Below are positions 1 through 7,773 of a stretch of DNA of 64,000 bases, in pieces. The notes under the pieces are model-generated. The model ran no database searches. It was not told the DNA's origin and worked only from the letters and a program-made list of their open reading frames with translations. The number at the start of each line of letters is the position of its first letter. Within the stretch, counting starts at the first letter, position 1. Source of the DNA: JBGPTK01 sp963797765 (GTDB taxonomy: Bacteria; Acidobacteriota; Terriglobia; Acidiferrales; UBA7541); the NCBI GenBank assembly GCA_963797765.1, contig CAWCQU010000003.1:1736001-1800000 (forward strand), read 5' to 3'. The position numbers and the translations under genes are program-made.

Positions 1-234
1 CTGGTAGTTAATTTGTCGCGTTTTCGAATTTAAAATCGAGGTCACCCCGGCATTTGCTGGAGCAGGTTCGTCTTCATTCCGAACCCTACGGCCACCCCGC
101 CACACCAAACAAAGTGGAACAGGGTGAGGAATCTCCAGTAAACTTCTCCCGCCGCGGCAGCCTGTCTTGTATGCGCCGTTCGTCAATAACACGACTGTGA
201 AAAAATTTGCCATGCCCCAACTGCGGATCGACGC

Positions 235-2070
235 TTATGCAGTCGCATCCGCGCTGGCCTTGATCTGCTGCCACCGGCGCGGCCTACGTTTGAAGTCGAG
301 GACTTTCTTTCGCAGCCGAATCGATTTTGGCGTCACTTCCACAAACTCGTCATCGGCGATAAATTCGATCGCCGTCTCAAGCGTTAACACGCGATGCGGC
401 ACCAACCGAATCGCTTCATCCGCTGACGACGCCCGCATGTTCGTCTGCTTCTTTTCTTTCGTGACGTTCACGTCCATGTCCGCTTCGCGCGCATTCTCGC
501 CGACAATCATTCCTTCGTACACTTCAATCGCGGGTCCCACAAACAATTCGCCACGTTCCTGCAGATTCCACAGCGCAAACGCAGTGGTCGCACCGGCGCG
601 GTCGGCCACCAGCGCGCCCGTGGCTCGCGAAGCAAGCTCCCCGGCATAATCCGTCCACCCGTCGAACAGCGAATGCAACAGAGCGGTTCCGCGCGTGTCG
701 GTCAAGAGCTGCCCACGAATGCCGATCAACCCGCGCGAACGGATGCGAAATTCCATCCGCACACGGCCCGAGCCGTGGTTCACCATTTTCGTCAGTTCCC
801 CACGCCGCGTTCCCAGGGTCTCCATCACGATCCCCACAAAACTCTCGGGGCAATCCACCACAAACACTTCCAAAGGCTCCACACGCCGCCCGCCCTCTTC
901 CCGCACCACAATTTCCGGCTTGCCCACCATCATTTCGTAGCCTTCGCGGCGCATCGTTTCAATCAGGATCGCCAGTTGCAATTCTCCGCGTCCCAGCACC
1001 CGGAAAGTATCCGTGGTCTCGGAATCTTCCACGCGGATCGAAACGTTGGTCAGCAATTCCTTCTGCAATCGATCGCGAATATCCCGCGACGTCACCAGGC
1101 TTCCCTCGCGCCCCGCCAGCGGCGAAGTGTTCACCGTAAAAAGCATCGCCAACGTAGGTTCATCAATCAGCAAGGGTTCGCACGGAGCCGGATTTTCTAA
1201 ATTAGTGATGGTCTCGCCGATTTGGATTCCCTCGACGCCCGCAATCGCCACAATGTCCCCGCAGATCACTTCTTCTGCTTCATCGCGCTCCAGTCCCCGG
1301 AAGGTATACAGCTTGGTGATTTGCGTCGAAACGATCGGACCGGCAAGTTGCGCGATTCCCACCGTCTCCCCGCGGTGCAGTGTACCGTTAAACACACGCC
1401 CAATCGCGATCCGTCCCAGAAAATCGCTGTAATCCAGGTTCGTCACCTGAATTTGCAGCACTCCGGCGGGATCACCCGAAGGCGTGGGAATCCGTTCCAC
1501 AATTTTCTCGAACAATGGCTGAAGGTTTGTCGACGAATCGCCCAATTCCCTGTGAGCCACGCCCATCTTCGCGTTCGTATACAGCACCGGAAAATCGAGC
1601 TGGTCTTCCGTGGCATCCAGGTCTATGAACAGGTCATAAATCTCGTCCAGCACCTCTTTCGTGCGGGCATCGGAGCGATCGATCTTATTCAGCACAATAA
1701 TTGGCGGCAGGTGCGCCTGCAGAGCCTTCTGCAGCACATAGCGAGTCTGCGGCAAGGGACCTTCGCTGGCGTCCACCAGCAGCAGCACGCCGTCCACCAT
1801 GCGCAGCGCCCGCTCCACTTCGCCTCCAAAATCGCTATGCCCTGGCGTATCCACGATGTTGATCTTCGTCTCGTGATAAAACACCGCGGTACTCTTTGCC
1901 AGAATCGTGATTCCGCGCTCGCGCTCCAGGTCGTTGGAATCCATCACCCTTTCCACCAGGTGCTGATTGGCGCGGAAAATGCCGCTTTGGCGCAGCATGG
2001 CATCCACCAGCGTCGTTTTGCCATGGTCTACGTGCGCGATAATCGCTATATTTCGTATGGCCTGCGTCAT
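235..2070 (-). CDS. typA: Ribosome-associated GTPase TypA/BipA
   Basis: TypA/BipA is a translational GTPase of the EF-G family that binds the 70S ribosome and is linked to stress adaptation and ribosome assembly. The 611-residue product has the usual family length. The G1 loop AHVDHGKTT is at residues 12-20, followed by DTPGHSD (switch II) and NKIDR (guanine specificity), then EF-G-like domains and the BipA-specific C-terminal domain. The ATG start gives an N-terminus (MTQAIRNIAIIAHVDHGKTT) typical of the family. It stands alone on the minus strand, with about 490 bp before the next gene. A stem-loop with a T tract lies about 140 bp upstream in the same orientation. Family assignment is secure. 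Confidence 0.97.
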   Translation of the reverse strand: MTQAIRNIAIIAHVDHGKTTLVDAMLRQSGIFRANQHLVERVMDSNDLERERGITILAKSTAVFYHETKINIVDTPGHSDFGGEVERALRMVDGVLLLVDASEGPLPQTRYVLQKALQAHLPPIIVLNKIDRSDARTKEVLDEIYDLFIDLDATEDQLDFPVLYTNAKMGVAHRELGDSSTNLQPLFEKIVERIPTPSGDPAGVLQIQVTNLDYSDFLGRIAIGRVFNGTLHRGETVGIAQLAGPIVSTQITKLYTFRGLERDEAEEVICGDIVAIAGVEGIQIGETITNLENPAPCEPLLIDEPTLAMLFTVNTSPLAGREGSLVTSRDIRDRLQKELLTNVSIRVEDSETTDTFRVLGRGELQLAILIETMRREGYEMMVGKPEIVVREEGGRRVEPLEVFVVDCPESFVGIVMETLGTRRGELTKMVNHGSGRVRMEFRIRSRGLIGIRGQLLTDTRGTALLHSLFDGWTDYAGELASRATGALVADRAGATTAFALWNLQERGELFVGPAIEVYEGMIVGENAREADMDVNVTKEKKQTNMRASSADEAIRLVPHRVLTLETAIEFIADDEFVEVTPKSIRLRKKVLDFKRRPRRWQQIKASADATA

Positions 2071-2210
2071 GCGTTTCTCATTCTCCTCGGCGCGGTTCGT
2101 TCACTAGACGGGCACGCTCTCGGCAGCCGCCACTTTCAATCGAAGGCTTCGCAGGGTTCAACGGGGTACCGCTGAAGGCCCAACCGCTCTCTCGCACTGC
2201 GGGGTTGTGA

Positions 2211-2246
2211 TAAACAAAAAGGGCTGCAAGCGCGACCCTGCAGCCC
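2211..2246 (-). terminator. Intrinsic-terminator-like hairpin in the typA leader region
   Basis: The arms GGGCTGCA (2221-2228) and TGCAGCCC (2239-2246) form a perfect 8-bp G+C-rich stem with a 10-nt loop. Read on the minus strand the stem is followed directly by TTTTTGTTTA, as in a Rho-independent terminator. No minus-strand gene lies just upstream, so it would end either a short unannotated transcript or a typA leader (attenuator-like). Confidence 0.6.
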
Positions 2247-2344
2247 CTCTGCAAAAGTCAGTCTTCTCACTGCGTTACCATTGCAAAATCAGGCCTCCAT
2301 CTTACCACGGAGCCGCCCCTTTTGCCGTCCCCTTGTTGCGCAGG

Positions 2345-2401
2345 TCGTGTAGCGCCACCCTTCCACGCCCGACGGGTTCTGTTGGGAGGGTGGCATCTTT
2401 A
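2345..2401. repeat. Dispersed palindromic repeat, family 1, copy A
   Basis: Read on the minus strand it has a left arm AAAGATGCCACCCT and a right arm AGGGTGGCGCTACACGA separated by about 25 nt. The same two arms occur at 56314-56347 and, with one change in the stem, at 19026-19058. The complementary cores GCCACCCT/AGGGTGGC would form a stem. Confidence 0.7.
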
Positions 2402-2556
2402 CTTTCAATTGCGCCCCCAATTGGGACACCACTGTTGCTCATCCCGGCTATGGCCGCACCATCCTCATGCGTTACACTCCTGCGACGCCCAACGGAACTG
2501 TGATGCGGTTGCGCCGCTGGGCCGCCAGTTCTGACCGGGATCTGATTAGGACCACC

Positions 2557-3126
2557 ATGGGTAAACAGCGCCTAGAAGCCTTCACCGATGGAGTGCTCGC
2601 CATCGTAATCACCATTATGGTGCTCGAGCTAAAAGTGCCTTCAGGCCCGAATCTTTCGTCGCTCGCTCCAGGCATCCCGATCCTTCTCGCCTACGCCCTC
2701 AGCTTCGCGAATGTCGGCATTTTCTGGAATAATCATCACCACATGCTGCACGTCACCGAACGAATCAACGGCACGGTGTTGTGGGCCAATCTTTTTTTGC
2801 TCTTTTGGATTTCGCTCGTTCCCTTCGTCATCCGTTGGATCGACGAAGCTCATTTCGCTTCCGCCCCCACCGCCGCCTACGGAGTGGTTCTGGCAATGTC
2901 TTCGATTTCCTACCTCCTATTGGAGCGCGCCATCATCGCCTGCAATGGCCCCAATTCAAAACTGGCGCAAGCGGTGGGCCGCGACTTCAAAGGCTATCTG
3001 TCATTGACGATCTATACCCTGGCGATCGCGCTCGCTTTCGTGCGCCCCTGGATCGCCATCGCCCTCTACGTGGTGAATGCTATGCTTTGGTTCATACCCG
3101 ATCGAAGAATCGAATCAATTGTCTGA
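2557..3126 (+). CDS. TMEM175-family (DUF1211) putative potassium channel
   Basis: Bacterial TMEM175 proteins form tetrameric potassium-permeable channels in the inner membrane. The 189-residue product starts MGKQRLEAFTDGVLAIVIT, which fits the family signature RxxxFSDG/AxxAI in helix 1 (here Thr replaces Ser). About six hydrophobic segments follow, in line with one bacterial TMEM175 repeat. The frame is open from 2467, but the ATG at 2557 puts the signature motif at the normal distance from the N-terminus and has TAGGA upstream. The next gene starts 25 bp downstream on the same strand. Family is confident; ion selectivity is only inferred. Confidence 0.85.
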   Translation: MGKQRLEAFTDGVLAIVITIMVLELKVPSGPNLSSLAPGIPILLAYALSFANVGIFWNNHHHMLHVTERINGTVLWANLFLLFWISLVPFVIRWIDEAHFASAPTAAYGVVLAMSSISYLLLERAIIACNGPNSKLAQAVGRDFKGYLSLTIYTLAIALAFVRPWIAIALYVVNAMLWFIPDRRIESIV

Positions 3127-3151
3127 ACGAATACTTTCACGAGGATGCAGC

Positions 3152-4252
3152 ATGTTTAATAAAAACGTGACGACAAACTCCCCCGGAATGCTCGGCCACG
3201 GTTTCTACGCCCATCATTCCGAAGCTCAAAAAGCCGCGAACGAGTTCGCCTTCCCGGCCCTCACGCGCGCGGTAGCGGCAATCGATCCGTCCCTCACACA
3301 CTCGAATTTTGTCGCCGCGGATTTTGGCTGCGCGCAAGGCACCAGTTCGCTCGCTCCCATGAAGCTCGTCATCTCCGCAATCAAGTCCCGCTGGAGCCCC
3401 GACCCGGCCGTTTCAATCGTGCACGTCGATCTGCCTACCAACGACTTCGCGACGCTTTTCGACACGGTGCAGAATTCCCCCGATAGCTACTTACGTGGTG
3501 AATCGAATGTTTTTTCGTTCGTCTGCGGCCGTTCCACTTACGACCGCGTCTTCCCTCCCGGCACCTTGGCGCTCAGCTATTCCGCCATCACGCTGCACTG
3601 GCTGAGTCACGAATCAGTCGACATCCCCGACGGTCTTTGGTCGCAAGGAAGATCAGACGCACCGCAGCAAGCCTGGGCGGCCCAGGCACGCGAGGATTGG
3701 TTTGGATTTCTCACCCATCGCGCGAACGAGTTAAAACCGTCCGGACGCATCGTTGTGCTGGCCAGCGGCGCCCTCGATTCACCCGACGGCGGTCCCGGTG
3801 CCCTGTTGGACACGGCCAATTCTGCCGTCGCGGCAATGGTCAAGGATGGCGTGATCGATTCCAACGAATATCTCGCAATGGATCTTCCGATTTATTACAG
3901 GACTGAACAGGAATGGAAGGAGCCGTTTGCTCCAACGTCAAATTTTGCAGAGCAATATGGTTTGAATCTAGAGCGATTCGAGAAGGTACTGCTTCCCAAC
4001 CCCTACAGCGAAGCCTTCGAGGAAACGGGCGACGCGCCCGCGTTCGCCAAGTCATTCGCCGCATTTTTCCGCGCGTTCGCCGAGCCCAGCTTTTCAAAAG
4101 CCCTGAGATCCGGCCGTGCCCCGCAAGACCGCCAGAAAATCATGGATGATCTCTTCGCACGCGTGCAGAAGGCAATGGAGGCCGATCCCGCCCGTTACAA
4201 CTCCGCCTGGCAACTGGCACTCGTCGAAGTTCAAAAAACTCCCAAACCGTAG
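3152..4252 (+). CDS. SABATH-type SAM-dependent carboxyl methyltransferase
   Basis: The product (366 residues) resembles the SABATH family, best known from plants, where it methylates carboxyl groups of small acids such as salicylate, jasmonate or indole-acetate using S-adenosylmethionine. Visible hallmarks are the SAM-binding DFGCAQG (57-63), the family motif DLPTNDF (93-99) and the substrate-side HWLS (149-152). The ATG at 3152 was chosen over upstream alternatives because GAGGA precedes it and the ORF upstream overlaps the previous gene. It lies 25 bp after the TMEM175-like gene. The substrate cannot be read from the sequence; a carboxylate methyl ester product is inferred from the family. 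Confidence 0.8.
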   Translation: MFNKNVTTNSPGMLGHGFYAHHSEAQKAANEFAFPALTRAVAAIDPSLTHSNFVAADFGCAQGTSSLAPMKLVISAIKSRWSPDPAVSIVHVDLPTNDFATLFDTVQNSPDSYLRGESNVFSFVCGRSTYDRVFPPGTLALSYSAITLHWLSHESVDIPDGLWSQGRSDAPQQAWAAQAREDWFGFLTHRANELKPSGRIVVLASGALDSPDGGPGALLDTANSAVAAMVKDGVIDSNEYLAMDLPIYYRTEQEWKEPFAPTSNFAEQYGLNLERFEKVLLPNPYSEAFEETGDAPAFAKSFAAFFRAFAEPSFSKALRSGRAPQDRQKIMDDLFARVQKAMEADPARYNSAWQLALVEVQKTPKP

Positions 4253-4302
4253 CCTCGGCACTCCACCCCGAGTTTTAGCGGATCCCCGATCCAGCCGCCT
4301 GC

Positions 4303-5299
4303 TTATTTCGGCACCAGCTTCCAAGTCTGGTCGGGATCGTATTCGATGATGGTTGCCGCGGCCGTAGCAGTATTCGCGCCCAAATTTTTCTCGTACACGC
4401 GCCCTTGCTGATTCACGATAAAGGTCATCACTCCGGAATTTCCCCATTTTGCCGGATAAGCAAGCAACGCGTAGCCTGCGATCATGTTCCCGTTGATGAC
4501 GTAGCCGTACTTGCCTCCCGGCGCGTGCGCGCCCTGCCGCTTTAATATCTTGAAATAGTATCCGTGATACGGAGAGCGCTCGCGCTTCGCTCCTGCCGGT
4601 TCCTGGACGCGTGCTCCCGGCGTGTAGCCTTCCGCTCTCGCGTCGGTAATCAGTTTCCCAAATGGACTCGGTTTTTCGTCGTCAGGACGTATCCCAATAC
4701 AATCCATCCTGCATTCCTGGAGAACTCACGAACTTCTGCGCGTACACATTTAAGCCGGGGTGGCTCGTGTTGTCCGCATCGGTGAAGTATTCCCATTGCG
4801 CCAGAACGTACGCGCGGCAGGTGGTAATTGCCGATAATTCGTTCTCTCCAATCCTGCGGTTCAAAATCTCATCAATCCCCGCTTTCGTATCGAAAACCCA
4901 GTCACTTCCCTGTTTCACAATCGGAATCGGCGCCGGCCACCGGTCTTTCCCCACTAAGATGGTGTATTTCCCATCGCCGTCCTTGCGTAGGCTGGCCGAT
5001 TCCGCGGCGGATTCCGCGAAGCCCGACATATCTTTATCGTCCTCCACTGGATCGCCAGAAAACACCTGATCGCCGTCTGGCCCCAGCATTTTTGCAATGG
5101 CGGCGCGATCCTTTGCCCGGGTCGCGGCCACCATCGCCTTCATGGCGTCCTCCGGAGACGAAAAGGTCGTTTGGTTCCCCTCCATCGGCTTCATCGAGCC
5201 TTGCGACTGTGCTTGCACTGCCGCGCTCACGCAGAAAATCATTCCGGCGCTGGCCAAGAGCAATGACATAACATAATTATTGGTTCGATTACGCTCCAT
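4303..5299 (-). pseudogene. DUF2950 secreted protein, interrupted by a single-base frameshift
   Basis: DUF2950 proteins are secreted proteins of unknown function. A likely start is the ATG at 5299 (MERNRTNN...), preceded by GGGAGG and followed by a signal peptide (hydrophobic stretch ending AVQAQ). The first frame matches the family as far as QDGLYW and then stops at 4682. The family's second half (PDDEKPSPFG, SPYHGYYFKIL, HAPGGKYGYVINGNMIAGYALLAYP, NSGVMTFIVN) continues in the next frame to 4303. Removing one G from the GGG run (CCC at 4693-4695 on the + strand) joins them as GLYWIRPDDEKPSPFG. This is either a real pseudogene or a homopolymer error. DUF3300 and DUF2950 genes are often neighbours. 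Confidence 0.8.
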
Positions 5300-6715
5300 G
5301 GGGCCTCCCGGACGGCTTTTCTCCGCCAGACTTAGGTGGATTCGACCTAGGTGGAGGCGCCTGCCTTTTTCTCTTTTTTGTTGCTGCTGTGGTTGTGGTT
5401 GCCGTTGCTGCTGTGGTTGTGGTTGCCGTTGCTGCTGTGGCGGCCTCTGCGCCTCGTTGCGGCTGTCTTTTCCTCGCTGGCTCGCCGCGCGCGGATCAAA
5501 GTTGCCCTCATCTTTTCCAAATCCGTGGGGCCCAGACCGCGCTTCCGGCTGCGGATTCGCTTGCGGATTCGGCCGAGGGGTCGGCGGAGCCGCGGGCCGG
5601 TAGGTCGGGCTCGGCTGCCTTTGCGGCTGGTCGGTTCCTGGGGTAGGCCGGGGAAGCGTCCCAGGCGGTGTCGAACGCGGCGGCTGATTGTCCCGGCCGC
5701 GATAGGTTCCCAGCCGCGGATCATTCGTATTGATATTGCGATCGATGATTCGGTTGTTCACCTGGTTGTTCTGGTTCCCCACCGGCCGGTTGCTCACTCG
5801 GCTGTTAAAAGTCACGTTGCGATGGACGTTGTTGTAGCGATTCAGGTTCGTATAGTTTACGTTTCGGTTGATCACCGTGCGGTTCACCGTAATATTCGTA
5901 TAGCGATTGTTCACGTAAATATTTGTGACGTGAATGTAAGGCCGGCTCCGTCCGATCCATCCTCCGCCATTCCACCCCGTATAAAAAATCCGCCGGCCGC
6001 GCCAATCGCAATCCCGGTTCAGCCAAACGCCAATCAAAAATGGTGATCCAAATACGATTCCAAATCCGAAAGAAGCTCTCCGGAAAAAGATTACCGTCGG
6101 ATCGTAAACCGGCACGTAGATATACTGCGGTTGCGCCGGAATAATTTGAATGTATCCGGCATCCTCCACCACTTGTTGCTGCGGCGTCGAATCCAGGTTC
6201 CCCTGCGACTGGGCCATGGCCCGCAGCCGCTGCACCGACATCATCACATCCGTCGACTGGTAAACGTACGCTTGGCCAACGGAAGTAGTCCAATCCAATT
6301 TGTCAGCCATCATGATGATCACCTGCGGATAGTGCGCCACAGCCTTGACGCTCACGTCCCAATCCTGGTCATCGACTCCGTTCGTTCCATTCGCGCGCAC
6401 CCAACGAGCCGCCGCGTCCACTTGATCGACGAAAGTAGCTGCCGGAAGCACCTGCGCGAGCAGCGGATCGGGATAGAGAGCGATCGGCGCAAGCAGGTTA
6501 TCCAATTGATCCGCCGTAAAAGGCTCAAATGTGGATGTGTCTTGATTTTGATCCTGATTCTGGTCTTGGTTCTGGTTCTGGTCTGGCTCCTGGGTCACGG
6601 CTACGCCGCTGCTGCGGGATGTCGCTGCAGATGAAGACTGCGCCCATAGACCACCACTCAGGCAAAAGATTAGGCAAAGCGACAACAGGACAGCCAACGC
6701 TTTTCGCATCACCAT
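4682..6715 (-). CDS. DUF3300 secreted protein, reading on into the DUF2950 gene
   Basis: The open frame codes 677 residues. Residues 1-26 are a signal peptide (ending GLWAQ) and about 60-215 are DUF3300 (LLAPIALYPDPLLAQVLPAA). A long Asn-rich zone with alternating V/I-N pairs and a Pro/Gln-rich tail follow. The start is supported by GGAGGA just upstream. The DUF3300 protein probably ends near 5347: the frame continues through a 6-A run into a second signal peptide that belongs to DUF2950 (start 5299). Dropping one A from that run (T tract 5374-5379 on the + strand) would end DUF3300 at ...KEKKAGAST. So the apparent fusion may be a frameshift artefact. Function is unknown; an envelope location is inferred. 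Confidence 0.75.
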   Translation of the reverse strand: MVMRKALAVLLSLCLIFCLSGGLWAQSSSAATSRSSGVAVTQEPDQNQNQDQNQDQNQDTSTFEPFTADQLDNLLAPIALYPDPLLAQVLPAATFVDQVDAAARWVRANGTNGVDDQDWDVSVKAVAHYPQVIIMMADKLDWTTSVGQAYVYQSTDVMMSVQRLRAMAQSQGNLDSTPQQQVVEDAGYIQIIPAQPQYIYVPVYDPTVIFFRRASFGFGIVFGSPFLIGVWLNRDCDWRGRRIFYTGWNGGGWIGRSRPYIHVTNIYVNNRYTNITVNRTVINRNVNYTNLNRYNNVHRNVTFNSRVSNRPVGNQNNQVNNRIIDRNINTNDPRLGTYRGRDNQPPRSTPPGTLPRPTPGTDQPQRQPSPTYRPAAPPTPRPNPQANPQPEARSGPHGFGKDEGNFDPRAASQRGKDSRNEAQRPPQQQRQPQPQQQRQPQPQQQQKREKGRRLHLGRIHLSLAEKSRPGGPMERNRTNNYVMSLLLASAGMIFCVSAAVQAQSQGSMKPMEGNQTTFSSPEDAMKAMVAATRAKDRAAIAKMLGPDGDQVFSGDPVEDDKDMSGFAESAAESASLRKDGDGKYTILVGKDRWPAPIPIVKQGSDWVFDTKAGIDEILNRRIGENELSAITTCRAYVLAQWEYFTDADNTSHPGLNVYAQKFVSSPGMQDGLYWDTS
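5380..5440. repeat. 24-bp tandem repeat inside the DUF3300 tail
   Basis: A 24-nt unit (5380-5403, 5404-5427, then a partial copy to 5440) repeats exactly and codes the Gln/Pro-rich repeats QRQPQPQQ in the DUF3300 frame. It lies right beside the 6-T tract where the frame may be shifted. Confidence 0.8.
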
Positions 6716-7092
6716 ATCTTCCTCCGGCTACGATTCCTGGATATGTTAACAATATCCCGACTGAACTGCAGAAAAATGAACTTGCTGGGCCGCGCCTCCA
6801 ATAGGCGGGTCTGGGCTGGGATCGTCTTTTATTTTACCACCAGTTCGCTTTCGTCACCGATTTCATGCTGGGTGAATGGACTTCACTCACCCAACTGGTT
6901 TATTGGATTGCCGCCACAAATCGGTTGGATCAAGAACGATCGGTCCAGATGGCGCTCTAATGCAGAGGGTTCCAGAGGAGACGGATTTCAATGGCGACCG
7001 GCTAGAAAGGGTTTTGCCCCGCCGCCCCAAGGCATCGGGAACTACCCCCTGGGAATCACTCTGGCTAAGGCCAAGCTGGACAGAAGATCGTC
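6716..7092. other. Intergenic region without a recognisable gene
   Basis: These 377 bp separate the DUF3300 start from the metallothionein stop, both on the minus strand. I find no plausible coding frame with family features. The part next to 6716 should hold the DUF3300 promoter; only the ribosome binding site (GGAGGA) is clear. A short inverted repeat TGGGTGA/TCACCCA lies near 6868-6895. Confidence 0.5.
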
Positions 7093-7248
7093 TTAGTGCG
7101 CACGGCCCTTGCAGCCTGGGTGGCCGCAACGGCAATCAATGTCCGGCGTCTTCTCCACGGCTTCGCACTGGGCACTGCAATATTTCCCATCCGTGACGGT
7201 ACATGAACAGTTTGGGTGCGCGCACTTCTTTGCGTTTTCGGCTGCCAT
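7093..7248 (-). CDS. Bacterial metallothionein (SmtA/BmtA-like)
   Basis: This 51-residue protein has eight cysteines (C9, C14, C16, C24, C28, C39, C41, C46) and three histidines (H11, H43, H51). They are spaced like those of cyanobacterial and pseudomonad metallothioneins (CxxxxCxC ... YCSxxC ... CxCGHxGC). Such proteins bind Zn, Cd or Cu in the cytoplasm. The ATG at 7248 is chosen because GGAGG lies at a proper distance upstream and it removes a 78-codon unrelated extension. SmtA carries nine cysteines, so this is a slightly reduced set. The gene lies about 100 bp after a membrane-anchored protein on the same strand; I see no SmtB-type repressor nearby. Confidence 0.85.
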   Translation of the reverse strand: MAAENAKKCAHPNCSCTVTDGKYCSAQCEAVEKTPDIDCRCGHPGCKGRAH

Positions 7249-7346
7249 CTTTGCCTCCGGAAAATTAGATGCTTCGGTGAACCGCGGGGTCACGGCCGCC
7301 CGAATTATCCCGGCAGAGTAGCATATTGTTTGTCCGCGCCCGGTTG

Positions 7347-7694
7347 CTATTCCTGAATCGCGATCGCGCGATTCGTTACTGGCCGCGGCAGGGGGTCGAA
7401 ACGGCCGATCATCCGTATATCTTGCCGACTGGCATACCAGCATGGCCTGTAACCGAAGTGCGGAAATAGCGAGTGCAGGCATGTCTCCGTTTGAGGCTGG
7501 TCGAAGAAAATCTGCACTTTGTCGTTCTTCAGCGCTGTCGCGTTAAAGAATTGCACGTTTCCAAACGCCTTGTCGTCTTGCTGGTTCGCCATTTTCCTTC
7601 GAATCAATAAATAATCCCCCGCATACACCACGGCCAGCGCTACCGCTAACCCGGTCAGCGTCCACTTCAGTATCGCAATCAGCGCGCGCTTCAA
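7347..7694 (-). CDS. Conserved hypothetical protein with one N-terminal membrane anchor
   Basis: The 115-residue product begins MKRALIAILKWTLTGLAVALAVVYAGDYLLIRR, a single membrane segment or uncleaved signal anchor. A compact domain with QPQTETCLHSLFPHFGYRPCWYASR follows; its two cysteines could form an extracytoplasmic disulfide. I recall similar small proteins in Acidobacteria but know no function. It is on the minus strand between the VWFA gene and the metallothionein gene. Confidence 0.7.
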   Translation of the reverse strand: MKRALIAILKWTLTGLAVALAVVYAGDYLLIRRKMANQQDDKAFGNVQFFNATALKNDKVQIFFDQPQTETCLHSLFPHFGYRPCWYASRQDIRMIGRFDPLPRPVTNRAIAIQE

Positions 7695-7773
7695 GTTTTG
7701 TCCCGCTCCAATCTTAAATTTCCGCCGGCCATCCGCGATGGCAAATCAGCCTGTTCGCCCGCAATACGATTCT

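Larger units (their letters stand above)
2071..2556. other. Intergenic region holding a terminator-like hairpin and a dispersed repeat
   Basis: This 486-bp gap between typA and the TMEM175-like gene has no convincing coding region. It contains a minus-strand intrinsic-terminator-like hairpin (2211-2246) and one copy of a dispersed inverted-repeat element (2345-2401). Both are listed separately. Confidence 0.6.

Noticed and set aside
1..234. A gene crossing the left window edge
   Set aside because: The three + strand frames stop early and no recognisable protein end is visible on either strand; only untranslated sequence after typA can be claimed.
5351..6046. Plus-strand frame rich in Leu/Trp or Val/Ala across the DUF3300 repeats
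   Set aside because: It is the complement of the Gln/Pro repeats and has no plausible start or family.
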